Assembly: GCF_910578895.1 (NCBI RefSeq)
Contig: NZ_CAJTSC010000003.1
Location: 1-64,000 of the forward strand
DNA: 64,000 nucleotides
DNA from: an uncultured Bacteroides sp.
Lineage (GTDB): Bacteria > Bacteroidota > Bacteroidia > Bacteroidales > Bacteroidaceae
Direction: 5' to 3'
Below the pieces are notes generated by a model. The model searched no databases. It had not been told where the DNA came from and saw nothing but the letters and a program-made list of their open reading frames with translations. A program made the translations under genes and the position numbers. Below, piece by piece: positions 17,322-25,178 of this stretch (positions are counted from its first letter, which is position 1; each line of letters begins with the position of its first letter).

Positions 17322-19463
17322 ATGAAACCGAGGCTCGTAATCGTAGCCGTTTGCTGCCTGCTCGCATTGACGGTACAAGCAGACGAAGGCATGTGGATGC
17401 TGGGCAATCTGAATAAACAGACGCGCCGCGCAATGAAGGAACTCGGCTTGCAGATGCCGGCAGATAAGTTGTACAGTTCCGGGCGTCCCTCATTGAAAGA
17501 TGCCGTCGTCAGTTTCGGCGGTTTCTGTTCGGGAGTGGTGGTGTCGGAAGACGGATTGGTATTTACGAACCATCATTGCGGCTTCAACAGTGTCCGGCAG
17601 CACTCTTCCGTGGAGCATGATTATCTGAAGGACGGTTTTGTGGCGCATAGCCGCGGCGAAGAGTTGCCGAATCCGGAGCTTTATGTCCGTTTCCTGTTGC
17701 GCACGGAAGATGTCACGCGCCGCGTACTTGGTGCGGTAAAGCCGGAAATGACCGAGCCGGAACGTTCCGCTGCCGTGGATTCGGTGATGTTTGCCATCAG
17801 CGAAGAAGTGGCGCATGAAGACTCTACGTCTGTAGGGGTTGTGGATGCGTACTATGGCGGCAATGAGTTTTGGTTGTCTGTCTATCGCGACTATAATGAT
17901 GTCCGGCTGGTGTTTGCGCCGCCTTCCTCGGTGGGGAAGTTCGGATGGGATACGGATAATTGGATGTGGCCGCGCCATACGGGCGATTTCTGCGTGTTTC
18001 GTGTCTATGCCGATAAGGACAACCGTCCGGCGGATTATTCGCCGGAAAACGTCCCTTTTCATCCCGAATACGTGGCTCCCGTTTCTCTTGACGGCTATAA
18101 GGAAGGCTCTTTCTGCATGACATTGGGCTATCCGGGCAGGACGGAGCGTTACCTCTCTTCGTTCGGCATCGAGGAAATGATGAATGGTACCAACCGGGCA
18201 CAGATTGATGTACGCGGTGTCAAGCAGGCAATCTGGAAGCGTGAGATGAACAGGAGAGACAGCATCCGCATAAAATATGCATCCAAATATGACGAAAGCT
18301 CCAATTATTGGAAAAACAGCATCGGGGTGAACCGCGCCATACGGAAACTGCATATTCTGGAGAAGAAGCGTGCTTTGGAGCAGGAACTCCGCCGCTGGAT
18401 ACGGCAGACACCCGAGGAGCGCGCGAAGTTGTTGCGGTTGTTTCCCGATTTGGAGTTGGATTATAAAAACGCGCGTGAAGCCAACCGTGCATTGGCATAC
18501 TTTGCCGAAGCTTTCCTGAATGGTCCCGAATTGATACAACTGGCACTGTCCGTTTTGAATTTTGATTTTGAAGGAGAACCCAAAGCCGTTGCCGCCAATC
18601 TGAAAGCGATTGCGGAGAAGTATGCCAATCTGGATTTGGAAATCGACAAGGAAGTCTTTACGGCTATGCTGGAAGTGTATCGTTCGAAGGTCGGTCCCGC
18701 CTATTTGCCGGAGTTTTACGATACGATTGCCGTCCGGTACGGCGGCAATGGCAAAGCCTATGTAGACAGCCTGTATGCCGGTTCGGAACTGGTCACTTCC
18801 CGCGGATTGAGACGTTTCCTGGAGCGGGACACTACCTATCGCCTCTATGATGACCCCGCCATAAACCTGGGCATCGACCTCATTGGCAAGATGTTCGAAA
18901 TCAATATGCAGACGAGAGAAACTGCCGTGAATATAGCCCGCAACGAGCGTTTGCTGAATGCTGCCGTACGCAGGATGTACTCTTCGCGCAACTTCTATCC
19001 GGACGCTAATTCCACCATGCGTTTGAGTTTCGGCACGGTATGCGGGTATGCTCCGTTTGACGGTGCCGAATACGGCTATTATACCACAGCCGGGGGTATT
19101 CTTGAAAAAGTGAAAGCCCATGCGGGCGATGTGGACTTTGAGGTGCAACCGGAAATCCTTTCCTTGCTCTCCGGCGGTGATTTCGGCAAATATGCCGCTG
19201 AAAAGGGCGAAATGAACGTCTGCTTCATTTCCAATAACGACATAACCGGGGGCAATTCGGGAAGCGCCATGTTCAATGCAAAAGGCGAGCTTCTCGGGCT
19301 GGCTTTCGATGGCAATTGGGAAGCGATGGGCAGTGATATCCTCTATGAACCGAAGATGCAGCGTTGCATCGGGGTCGATGTACGCTACATCCTGTTCATG
19401 ATAGAGAAATACGGCAAAGCCGGACATCTGATACGGGAGCTGAAAATAGCTTCCGGGAAATAA
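17322..19463 (+). CDS. S46 family dipeptidyl-peptidase, DPP7-type
   Basis: A 713-aa periplasmic serine exopeptidase releasing N-terminal dipeptides. The signal peptide is at 1-20 (MKPRLVIVAVCCLLALTVQA). The chymotrypsin-like triad appears as His85 (TNHHCG), Asp222 (HTGDF) and Ser646 (TGGNSGSAMF). Eighteen residues after the serine is Gly (FDGN). In Porphyromonas enzymes this position is Gly in DPP7, which takes hydrophobic P1, and Arg in DPP11, which takes acidic P1, so I infer DPP7-like specificity. Start chosen at 17322 because it opens the signal peptide. The stop is only 4 bp from the convergent helicase stop. Confidence 0.92.
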   Translation: MKPRLVIVAVCCLLALTVQADEGMWMLGNLNKQTRRAMKELGLQMPADKLYSSGRPSLKDAVVSFGGFCSGVVVSEDGLVFTNHHCGFNSVRQHSSVEHDYLKDGFVAHSRGEELPNPELYVRFLLRTEDVTRRVLGAVKPEMTEPERSAAVDSVMFAISEEVAHEDSTSVGVVDAYYGGNEFWLSVYRDYNDVRLVFAPPSSVGKFGWDTDNWMWPRHTGDFCVFRVYADKDNRPADYSPENVPFHPEYVAPVSLDGYKEGSFCMTLGYPGRTERYLSSFGIEEMMNGTNRAQIDVRGVKQAIWKREMNRRDSIRIKYASKYDESSNYWKNSIGVNRAIRKLHILEKKRALEQELRRWIRQTPEERAKLLRLFPDLELDYKNAREANRALAYFAEAFLNGPELIQLALSVLNFDFEGEPKAVAANLKAIAEKYANLDLEIDKEVFTAMLEVYRSKVGPAYLPEFYDTIAVRYGGNGKAYVDSLYAGSELVTSRGLRRFLERDTTYRLYDDPAINLGIDLIGKMFEINMQTRETAVNIARNERLLNAAVRRMYSSRNFYPDANSTMRLSFGTVCGYAPFDGAEYGYYTTAGGILEKVKAHAGDVDFEVQPEILSLLSGGDFGKYAAEKGEMNVCFISNNDITGGNSGSAMFNAKGELLGLAFDGNWEAMGSDILYEPKMQRCIGVDVRYILFMIEKYGKAGHLIRELKIASGK

Positions 19464-19467
19464 CCGT

Positions 19468-21399
19468 TTATTTCTTCTTCGGAGTCCGTTTTGCCCAACC
19501 CTCTTCGCTGAAGTCGGGTTCTACATCCTTAAATTCGTTGTTCCCTTGGAAGAACTGTTTCCAGTCGTCTTTTTTACCGCGTGCTTTGGTGTAACCCCGT
19601 TCTTCGCGGCTGGGTTTGCTCTTTTTCTTGTCGGCGGCATATTCCGCCTTATCGTTTCGTTTGCCGGCAGATTCGCTGCGGCGGTCGTCTTTGCCGCTTC
19701 GTTTTTTGCCGCCGGACTCTTTCTTGCCACGGTTTCCGCCTTCGCTTCTGCGCTTTCCTTTGGGAGCGTCTTTCCCTTCTTCTCCGGCAATTTCCACAGA
19801 GACCTTACGACCGTTCCAGTTGCTACGGTTCAAGGCTTTTACAACGTTTCCTGCCTCTTTCTCTTCCACTTCGAAGAAAGAGAACTTCTGCATCAGGTCA
19901 ATGCGTCCCAGCTCGATACGTCCGCGGGTATTGCTGTTCAGAAGGGTAATCAGTTCGTGGGGGAAGAAATTGTCCATCTTGCCGAGATTGATGAACAGGC
20001 GTTTGAATCCCGGTGCCGCCTTGCGGGCACTGCCGCCGCGTTCGCCGTTTTTGGCGCTGCGTTCGCCGCCGGTGGCAATCTCTATCTCTTCGCGGTCACG
20101 ATAGTAATCCAGGAAACGGTTGAACTCGAGGGAAACCATGCGCTTAATCAGGTCCTCTTTGCTCAGCCAGTCCAGCTTGCGGTAGATGTCGGGCATGAAA
20201 TCGCTGATTTCGTCCTCGTTCACTTTCACCTTCTCGAGTTCGTCGATTACTTTCAGCAGCTGCTTCTCGCAGATTTGCTTGCCGGTAGGCATCTCTCCGG
20301 GGATGAACTTCTTGCCGATGATACGTTCTATCTCACGCATCTTGCCTTTCTCGCGCAGGTTGATGATGGCAATGGATGTACCTGTTTTTCCGGCACGTCC
20401 CGTACGTCCGCTGCGGTGCGTGTAGCTTTCGGTGTCGTCGGGCAAACCGTAATTGATGACATGGGTCAGGTCGTCGACGTCCAGGCCGCGTGCGGCAACA
20501 TCCGTAGCCACCAATAGTTGCAGGTTGCGTATGCGGAATTTCTGCATCACGGCATCGCGCTGTGCCTGGCTCAGTTCGCCATGCAGGGAGTCTGCGTTGT
20601 AGCCCTCCTGCATCAGTTTGTCGGCTATCTCCTGCGTCTCCTTGCGTGTACGGCAGAAGATGATACCGTATATCTGCGGATAATAGTCTGCGATACGCTT
20701 CAGGGCGGCATATTTATCTTTGGCATGGACGGTGAAGACCACGTGCTTCACATTGTTCGTGCCCTCGTTCTTGCGTCCGATGGTAATCTCTTTTGCGTTA
20801 TTCAGGTATTTCTTGGAGATACGTGCTATTTCGGGGCTCATGGTAGCGGAAAACAACAGCGTGTTGCGCTCTTGGGGCACGTCTGCAAGAATGGCATTGA
20901 TGCTGTCCGTAAATCCCATGTTCAGCATCTCGTCCGCTTCGTCCATGACTACGTTCTGGATTGTGGCGAGCGAAACGGTTTTGCGCTCCATAAGGTCGAG
21001 CAGGCGTCCCGGAGTGGCAACGATGATGTGCACTCCCCGTTTCAGGGCGCGTATCTGGCTCTCGATAGAAGAGCCGCCGTATACGGGCAATACCCGCAGC
21101 CCGTCGATGTATTTGGAATAATCATTCAAGTCGCCTGCTATCTGCAAACAAAGTTCGCGTGTGGGGCAAAGAATAAGTGATTGGGGAATTCTGTTGTTGA
21201 CGTTAATTTTCTGTATAAGCGGCAGACCGAACGCTGCGGTCTTTCCTGTTCCTGTTTGTGCCAGTGCTACTACATCATTATTTTCTCCTAAAAGGTAAGG
21301 GATTACTTCCTCTTGTACCGGCATGGGACACTCATATCCCATTTCTTCAATGGCGCGGCGTATCTCCGGCGACACACCGAGCTCTTCAAATGTTTTCAT
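19468..21399 (-). CDS. DEAD-box ATP-dependent RNA helicase (DeaD/CsdA-like)
   Basis: A 643-aa RNA helicase acting in ribosome assembly or RNA turnover. The core motifs are AQTGTGKTAAFGLP (Walker A), VMDEADEML, SATMSPE and HRSGRTGRAGKTG. A DbpA/CsdA-type RNA-binding domain follows (about 470-550; FKRLFINLGKMDNFFPHELI). The last 90 residues are a disordered tail rich in K, R, G, S and E (GKRRSEGGNRGKKESGGKKR), which probably adds non-specific RNA binding. It is preceded by a 930-bp non-coding region, and a -7 element TATCTTTG lies 31 bp upstream of the ATG. Confidence 0.94.
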   Translation of the reverse strand: MKTFEELGVSPEIRRAIEEMGYECPMPVQEEVIPYLLGENNDVVALAQTGTGKTAAFGLPLIQKINVNNRIPQSLILCPTRELCLQIAGDLNDYSKYIDGLRVLPVYGGSSIESQIRALKRGVHIIVATPGRLLDLMERKTVSLATIQNVVMDEADEMLNMGFTDSINAILADVPQERNTLLFSATMSPEIARISKKYLNNAKEITIGRKNEGTNNVKHVVFTVHAKDKYAALKRIADYYPQIYGIIFCRTRKETQEIADKLMQEGYNADSLHGELSQAQRDAVMQKFRIRNLQLLVATDVAARGLDVDDLTHVINYGLPDDTESYTHRSGRTGRAGKTGTSIAIINLREKGKMREIERIIGKKFIPGEMPTGKQICEKQLLKVIDELEKVKVNEDEISDFMPDIYRKLDWLSKEDLIKRMVSLEFNRFLDYYRDREEIEIATGGERSAKNGERGGSARKAAPGFKRLFINLGKMDNFFPHELITLLNSNTRGRIELGRIDLMQKFSFFEVEEKEAGNVVKALNRSNWNGRKVSVEIAGEEGKDAPKGKRRSEGGNRGKKESGGKKRSGKDDRRSESAGKRNDKAEYAADKKKSKPSREERGYTKARGKKDDWKQFFQGNNEFKDVEPDFSEEGWAKRTPKKK

Positions 21400-21430
21400 T
21401 AAATCTTTGTATATCTATATATTTCGGGTG

Positions 21431-21438
21431 CAAAGATA
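21431..21438 (-). promoter_or_regulatory. Promoter -7 element TATCTTTG for DEAD-box gene
   Basis: Minus-strand TATCTTTG, 31 bp before the helicase ATG. No convincing TTTG is found 19-21 bp upstream, where an A-rich run lies instead. Confidence 0.5.
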
Positions 21439-21593
21439 CGAATTTTTTTTAGTTATGAACGATAACTGATGCTACAGTTTCCTTATAATACGCGACTTTT
21501 CCGTTTCAGGGAGTTATCGGAAGTTGTCGTAGTTGTCAGGACTTAAAGGGGGGGGAAGGGGGGAAAGGAGTCAGAGGGGTTAAGTGAGTTGCA

Positions 21594-21726
21594 GGAGTCA
21601 GGAGAGTTAAAAGGAGTTACAGGAGTTAGAGCCGATACTCTTGTGTATGACATTGTTACAGAAGTATCGGCTCTAACTTCCAAGCCGACTTGGCGGCTGA
21701 TAACTCCTTTTAACTCCCCTGACTCC
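21594..21726. repeat. Branched inverted repeat (26-bp outer stem, two inner hairpins)
   Basis: The arms 21594-21619 and 21701-21726 are complementary at 25 of 26 positions (GGAGTCAGGAGAGTTAAAAG... pairing with ...CTTTTAACTCCCCTGACTCC). Inside lie a 12-bp perfect stem, AGAGCCGATACT (21628-21639) with AGTATCGGCTCT (21663-21674), and a 5-bp hairpin, CCAAG-CCGA-CTTGG (21680-21693). The whole can fold as a three-way junction in either strand's RNA, or as a cruciform. The outer stem shares GGAGTTA/TAACTCC with the hairpin after aroB. Confidence 0.7.
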
Positions 21727-21807
21727 TGTAAATGAAAAAGCCGTAACCTCACAACGGCAATTCCCTTCAATGAAAGAGCCGTAAGCAAACAGGCTCCGTT
21801 TCATGAC

Positions 21808-21832
21808 AAAAAGGCGGCAGAACCGCCTTTTT
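21808..21832. terminator. Bidirectional intrinsic terminator-like hairpin
   Basis: AAAAAGGCGG (21808-21817), loop CAGAA, CCGCCTTTTT (21823-21832): a perfect 10-bp stem with an A-run on one side and a T-run on the other. The outer GTAAGC (21781) and GCTTAC (21833) extend the dyad. It is 500 bp beyond the phosphatase stop, so it may end that transcript or an unrecognised RNA running between. Confidence 0.65.
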
Positions 21833-21954
21833 GCTTACTCCCGTCCCTGCACCTTGCTTCCGAAACAGAAGCGCCTTGCATAAAACGCGGATGGATATGC
21901 TCCTTTTCCCGATAAATATGCGCTGTTTATGCGGAAAACGTTTTTTTCTCCCGT

Positions 21955-22086
21955 CGGACACAAGCGTTCCTGCCGAGGGATGCCAGTGTCTGTGGCGAGG
22001 GACACTAATGTTTGTCACAATAGACATTATTGTCTGTCACGATAGACATTAATGTCCATTACGAGCGGCATTAATGTCCGTCATCA
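21955..22086. repeat. 22-bp-period palindromic tandem array A (6 units)
   Basis: Six consecutive 22-bp units begin at 21955, 21977, 21999, 22021, 22043 and 22065. The best-conserved dyad is TGTCTGTCACGATAGACA (18 bp), with a TTAA-like 4-bp spacer, giving GACATTAATGTC across the spacer. The first units diverge in sequence yet keep complementarity, for example CGTTCCTGCCGAGGGATG with G-C, A-T and G-T pairs in seven of nine positions. The array is not coding, since 22 is not a multiple of 3 and no frame is conserved. Confidence 0.8.
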
Positions 22087-22332
22087 CAAACACCGATATC
22101 GGGCAGACGGGATGCCCGCACAGGGCATTTCCGATGCTTTTCCGCGCTGGTTGGTTTGTAAGGATTTCGCTATTGCGCTATATGTGTGCAAGATAAGTGT
22201 TTTTCGTTTCGTTTTTTCCGGCCAATCGTACCTTGGGGCGGAAATAAACGATTCTAAGGCGCCGGAAAATGCAGATTGTCAGAAAGCCGAGTATGCCGGC
22301 ACTCTCTGTCCGGCGGAGCGGGCGGGGAACGT

Positions 22333-23397
22333 TCATTCTCCGGTAAGCAGAATCCCTTTCAGTTTCTTTATCTCGTCCTTGCTCAGCCCGATGCCTTTCT
22401 GCAGGTAAGTGGCGATATCCCCGTATTGGCGCTCCGCTTCGTCTTTGGCGGCGTTCAGGAAGTCTTCGCGTGCCGAAAACAGCGTGGTAATGGCTTCCTG
22501 CGAACGTGTCGGCAGTTGATAGGCATCTTTAGACGCGCTCGGGATGTTGAAATAGTCGTTGCTCAACCGGTAGTCTTCCATGATTATGTCCTCGTTTACC
22601 CCCAGTGTGGCAAGCACCAATGCGGCAACGATGCCCGTACGCCCCTTGCCGGAAGAGCAGTGGACAACTACCGGATAATTCTTCTTGTCCAACAGGATAT
22701 CGAATATCTGCCGGTACTCCTTGGTATATCTGCCTATCAATGCACGGTTCATCCGTTCCACCATGCGGTAGACGGTATCGCATTTTATCTTTTCTTCCCG
22801 TATTCCCTTCAATATCCTTCTCATGTTTCCGGCGGCAAGCGGGATGTGCACGACATTGAACCCTTTTTGCAGGGGCGGGCGGTTGCCTTTCTCCGACGAA
22901 GACCGCAGGTCGATAATCGTTTTGATTCCAAGGTTCTTCAGCTCCTTGCGCGAGTAGCATTCAAGGCTGTCTATCTCTGCCGAGCGGTAAATCATCCCCC
23001 AGCGCACGTGTTTTCCGGAGGAGTAGGAAGGATAGCCGCCCAAGTCGCGGAAGTTCTGTATGCCGGGAATGTTGACATTGCGCGTGGCTATCTTTACACG
23101 GTATTTGTCACCGAACAGAAGCGTATAATAATAACGTTTGGCAGGATTGTCCGGAATGATGGTCATCCTTAAGTCTGAAATGTCCGTTGCGGCTATGGGA
23201 TTGTCTTCCGGAATGCAGTCAGGGTCGGTCGAAGCATATACCTTTACATTTCCTTTGATGAGGGGCGCCATTTCCCATTTCACGATACAGTTCCCTACGT
23301 TGTTTTCTTCGCATACAACGGATATATGCGGGGCTGTTCCGCTGCAAGAGGGAAGCAACACGGCAAGGGTAAGCAATTTCAACAGACTTTTATACAT
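22333..23397 (-). CDS. Tyrosine/dual-specificity phosphatase-like lipoprotein
   Basis: A 354-aa predicted lipoprotein (signal MYKSLLKLLTLAVLLPSC, lipobox LPSC). An N-terminal beta-rich region of about 110 residues is followed by a cysteine phosphatase domain (about 115-300). The active-site P-loop HCSSGKGRTG matches HCxxGxxRTG of the Y_phosphatase3 group, and the earlier FRDLGGYPSYSSGKHVRWGM is that group's hallmark. Substrates may be phosphotyrosine or phosphoinositide-like molecules; the envelope location is inferred from the lipobox. A -7 core (TATATTTG) lies at 23429-23436. Confidence 0.85.
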   Translation of the reverse strand: MYKSLLKLLTLAVLLPSCSGTAPHISVVCEENNVGNCIVKWEMAPLIKGNVKVYASTDPDCIPEDNPIAATDISDLRMTIIPDNPAKRYYYTLLFGDKYRVKIATRNVNIPGIQNFRDLGGYPSYSSGKHVRWGMIYRSAEIDSLECYSRKELKNLGIKTIIDLRSSSEKGNRPPLQKGFNVVHIPLAAGNMRRILKGIREEKIKCDTVYRMVERMNRALIGRYTKEYRQIFDILLDKKNYPVVVHCSSGKGRTGIVAALVLATLGVNEDIIMEDYRLSNDYFNIPSASKDAYQLPTRSQEAITTLFSAREDFLNAAKDEAERQYGDIATYLQKGIGLSKDEIKKLKGILLTGE

Positions 23398-23428
23398 AAT
23401 GCGTAAACATTCTAACTGTCGTTTACGG

Positions 23429-23436
23429 CAAATATA
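23429..23436 (-). promoter_or_regulatory. Promoter -7 element TATATTTG
   Basis: Minus-strand TAnnTTTG match 31 bp before the phosphatase ATG, in the 139-bp gap after the PfkB gene. Confidence 0.45.
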
Positions 23437-23536
23437 TGTTTTTTCGTTACAGGTTATGCAGCAGGCATGGAGGTTTTATGATTATTTTAAGTTTCGCAAG
23501 GAAACGGGAGATAAAGGACGGGCGGAGAGGAGCCCG

Positions 23537-24475
23537 TCAGCTGTTGCACCCGTCTTTTGAAATCCTCTCCGCAAACTCGTACGACACCGAGTTGCTGTAG
23601 CTTTTGCACACTTCTGCGGCAAACTCCATGCCGTATCGGATAATCCTGTCCCACTTGGCTTCGCTGATTGTATTCAGGTCGTCATGGCGGACGTCATATT
23701 TCAGCAAACCGTAGATGATGCCCGCGTTGAAGTTGTCGCCCGCTCCGATGGTGCTTACGGCTTTCAACGGCGGTATGTCGTATTCTTTGGCAATTGAGGC
23801 GGTGCGGAGCGTAATCTTTTCCGCTCCTGCCGTGCACAGGAAGTTGGGGCAATAGAATTTTATCTTGTCCCTGTATATCTTCTCTGCATCGCGCAGGTTG
23901 TACATATAGTAGAAGTCTTCCCGGGAGCCGCGTACGATGTCGGCATATTCCAGGTTCTCGATGATGGTCGGCGCCAGTTTTATGGCTTCTTCCTTGTGGG
24001 AAGAGCGGAAGTTCGGGTCGTAATATACGATGGCTTTCTTTTCGCGCGCCTGCTCCAGCAGTTCCAATACCTTTTCGCGCAGCACGGGGTTCAACGCATA
24101 GTAAGAGCCGATGACAACGATGTCGTCTTCTTCCAGTTTGGGGTAGACGACGTCCAGCCGCTGTTTGGGGTAATCTTTATAGAAGATGTATTCGGCGTCG
24201 CTGTCGTCGTCCAGGAAAGCGAGCGATACGGGAGACTTCCCGTCCGGAAATACATTGACGTGGTCTGTGGAGATACGGTTGTCCCGCATGAACTTGAGGA
24301 TGATATTGCCCACGTGGTCGTTGCCCGTCTCGCTGATGAAACAGATGGGAACGCCCGCACGGCTCAACGAGACAATCCCGTTGAACACAGAGCCGCCGGG
24401 AACCGCCGCCGAGGGCTGCTCGTTGCGGAAAATCACGTCTAATATCGTTTCTCCGATGCCGATTACTTTACGCAT
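23537..24475 (-). CDS. PfkB-family carbohydrate kinase (fructokinase-like)
   Basis: A 312-aa cytoplasmic ribokinase-family sugar kinase. The N-terminal signature is visible in PGGSVFNGIVSLSRAGVPIC and SETGNDHVGNII. The C-terminal ATP/anion-hole signature is TIGAGDNFNAGIIYGLL, with the catalytic Asp in GAGD. The sugar is not determinable; fructose or a related ketose is the usual assignment. Start at 24475 (MRKVIGIGET) because everything upstream in frame is the antisense-like interior of the SIS gene. It overlaps that gene's end by 13 bp, so the two are coupled. Confidence 0.9.
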   Translation of the reverse strand: MRKVIGIGETILDVIFRNEQPSAAVPGGSVFNGIVSLSRAGVPICFISETGNDHVGNIILKFMRDNRISTDHVNVFPDGKSPVSLAFLDDDSDAEYIFYKDYPKQRLDVVYPKLEEDDIVVIGSYYALNPVLREKVLELLEQAREKKAIVYYDPNFRSSHKEEAIKLAPTIIENLEYADIVRGSREDFYYMYNLRDAEKIYRDKIKFYCPNFLCTAGAEKITLRTASIAKEYDIPPLKAVSTIGAGDNFNAGIIYGLLKYDVRHDDLNTISEAKWDRIIRYGMEFAAEVCKSYSNSVSYEFAERISKDGCNS

Positions 24476-25068
24476 AACGATCTTGATTTTTCTCCGAGGT
24501 AACCGCCGTGATGGCGCTTGGAGTAGTCTTCGATGGCAAATCCGGTTCTCTGCATGGTTTGTACCACCAGGATGTCTCCTATAACGGTCATTACCGTTGT
24601 CGAAGTGGTGGGAGTCATGCCCAATACGCACACTTCCTTGGGGCTTCCGGTGCTGAGGCATACATCCGATTCCTGTGCCAGCGGGCTCTCCGGATTTCCG
24701 GTGATGACAATAAACTTCAGTTCCGGGTTCAGGTTGTGTGCCAGCTGTGTCAACTCCACAATCTCGCGTGTCTTGCCCGAATTGGAGATGAGCAGCAACA
24801 GGTCGTTTTCCTGCAGGATGCCCAAATCGCCGTGTTGTGCCTCGCTGGGATGCAGAAATACGGAAGGGATGCCGGTGGAGCAGAAGGTAGTAGCAATATT
24901 CATGGCTATTTGTCCTGCCTTGCCCATGCCGGAAGTTACCAGTTTCCCTTTTTTGCAGTGCACTTGCTCTACGATAAGCTCTACCGCTTTTTCGTAGGCG
25001 TCCGTTACGGGGATATTCAATACGGCTTGTGCTTCTTTCTGCAAAAGCTCTTGAATGGATGCTATCAT
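24463..25068 (-). CDS. SIS-domain sugar-phosphate isomerase-like protein
   Basis: A 201-aa single SIS domain without the CBS pair found in full KdsD/GutQ arabinose-5-phosphate isomerases, so either a short paralog or a 6-phospho-3-hexuloisomerase-like protein. Phosphosugar-binding loops are TSGMGKAGQIA and SNSGKTREIVELTQLA, with the histidine in SEAQHGDLG typical of KpsF/GutQ. Its end overlaps the PfkB kinase start by 13 bp, which suggests the kinase product or substrate is the isomerase ligand (inference). Confidence 0.85.
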   Translation of the reverse strand: MIASIQELLQKEAQAVLNIPVTDAYEKAVELIVEQVHCKKGKLVTSGMGKAGQIAMNIATTFCSTGIPSVFLHPSEAQHGDLGILQENDLLLLISNSGKTREIVELTQLAHNLNPELKFIVITGNPESPLAQESDVCLSTGSPKEVCVLGMTPTTSTTVMTVIGDILVVQTMQRTGFAIEDYSKRHHGGYLGEKSRSLCVK

Positions 25069-25143
25069 TGTCTCAATTTTGGTTTATGGATTATAAGTTC
25101 GCAAATATCCGTAATTTTCCATAAACGGCAATAAGTTTTATTG

Positions 25144-25151
25144 TATTTTTG
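25144..25151 (+). promoter_or_regulatory. Promoter -7 element TATTTTTG
   Basis: Plus-strand TAnnTTTG, 27 bp before the chosen ATG of the M16 peptidase (25179). It overlaps a possible earlier start at 25149, supporting the later one. Confidence 0.55.
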
Positions 25152-25178
25152 CGTCCCCAAATTGTTTGTAACGTAAGA

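Larger units (their letters stand above)
21400..22332. other. 933-bp non-coding region upstream of the DEAD-box gene
   Basis: From left to right: the helicase promoter core (21431-21438), a G-rich run (8 G, AA, 6 G at 21548-21563), a large branched inverted repeat (21594-21726), a strong bidirectional hairpin (21808-21832) and a 6 x 22-bp palindromic array (21955-22086). About 245 bp follow, up to the phosphatase stop, in which I see nothing. Short open frames exist on both strands, but none has protein-like character or a plausible start. Confidence 0.7.

Noticed and set aside
17490..19427. A 645-codon open frame on the minus strand across the S46 peptidase gene
   Set aside because: The real gene has its catalytic triad and signal peptide on the plus strand. 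The antisense frame shows no recognisable protein features.
21955..22086. CRISPR array as an explanation for the 22-bp repeats
   Set aside because: Repeats are contiguous with only 4-bp spacers, there are no unique 25-40-bp spacers, and no cas genes are present. The other three arrays fail for the same reason.
22052..22408. Short open frames upstream of the DEAD-box gene
   Set aside because: They overlap the 22-bp array or the 3' end of the phosphatase gene, lack protein-like composition and have no promoter-start arrangement.
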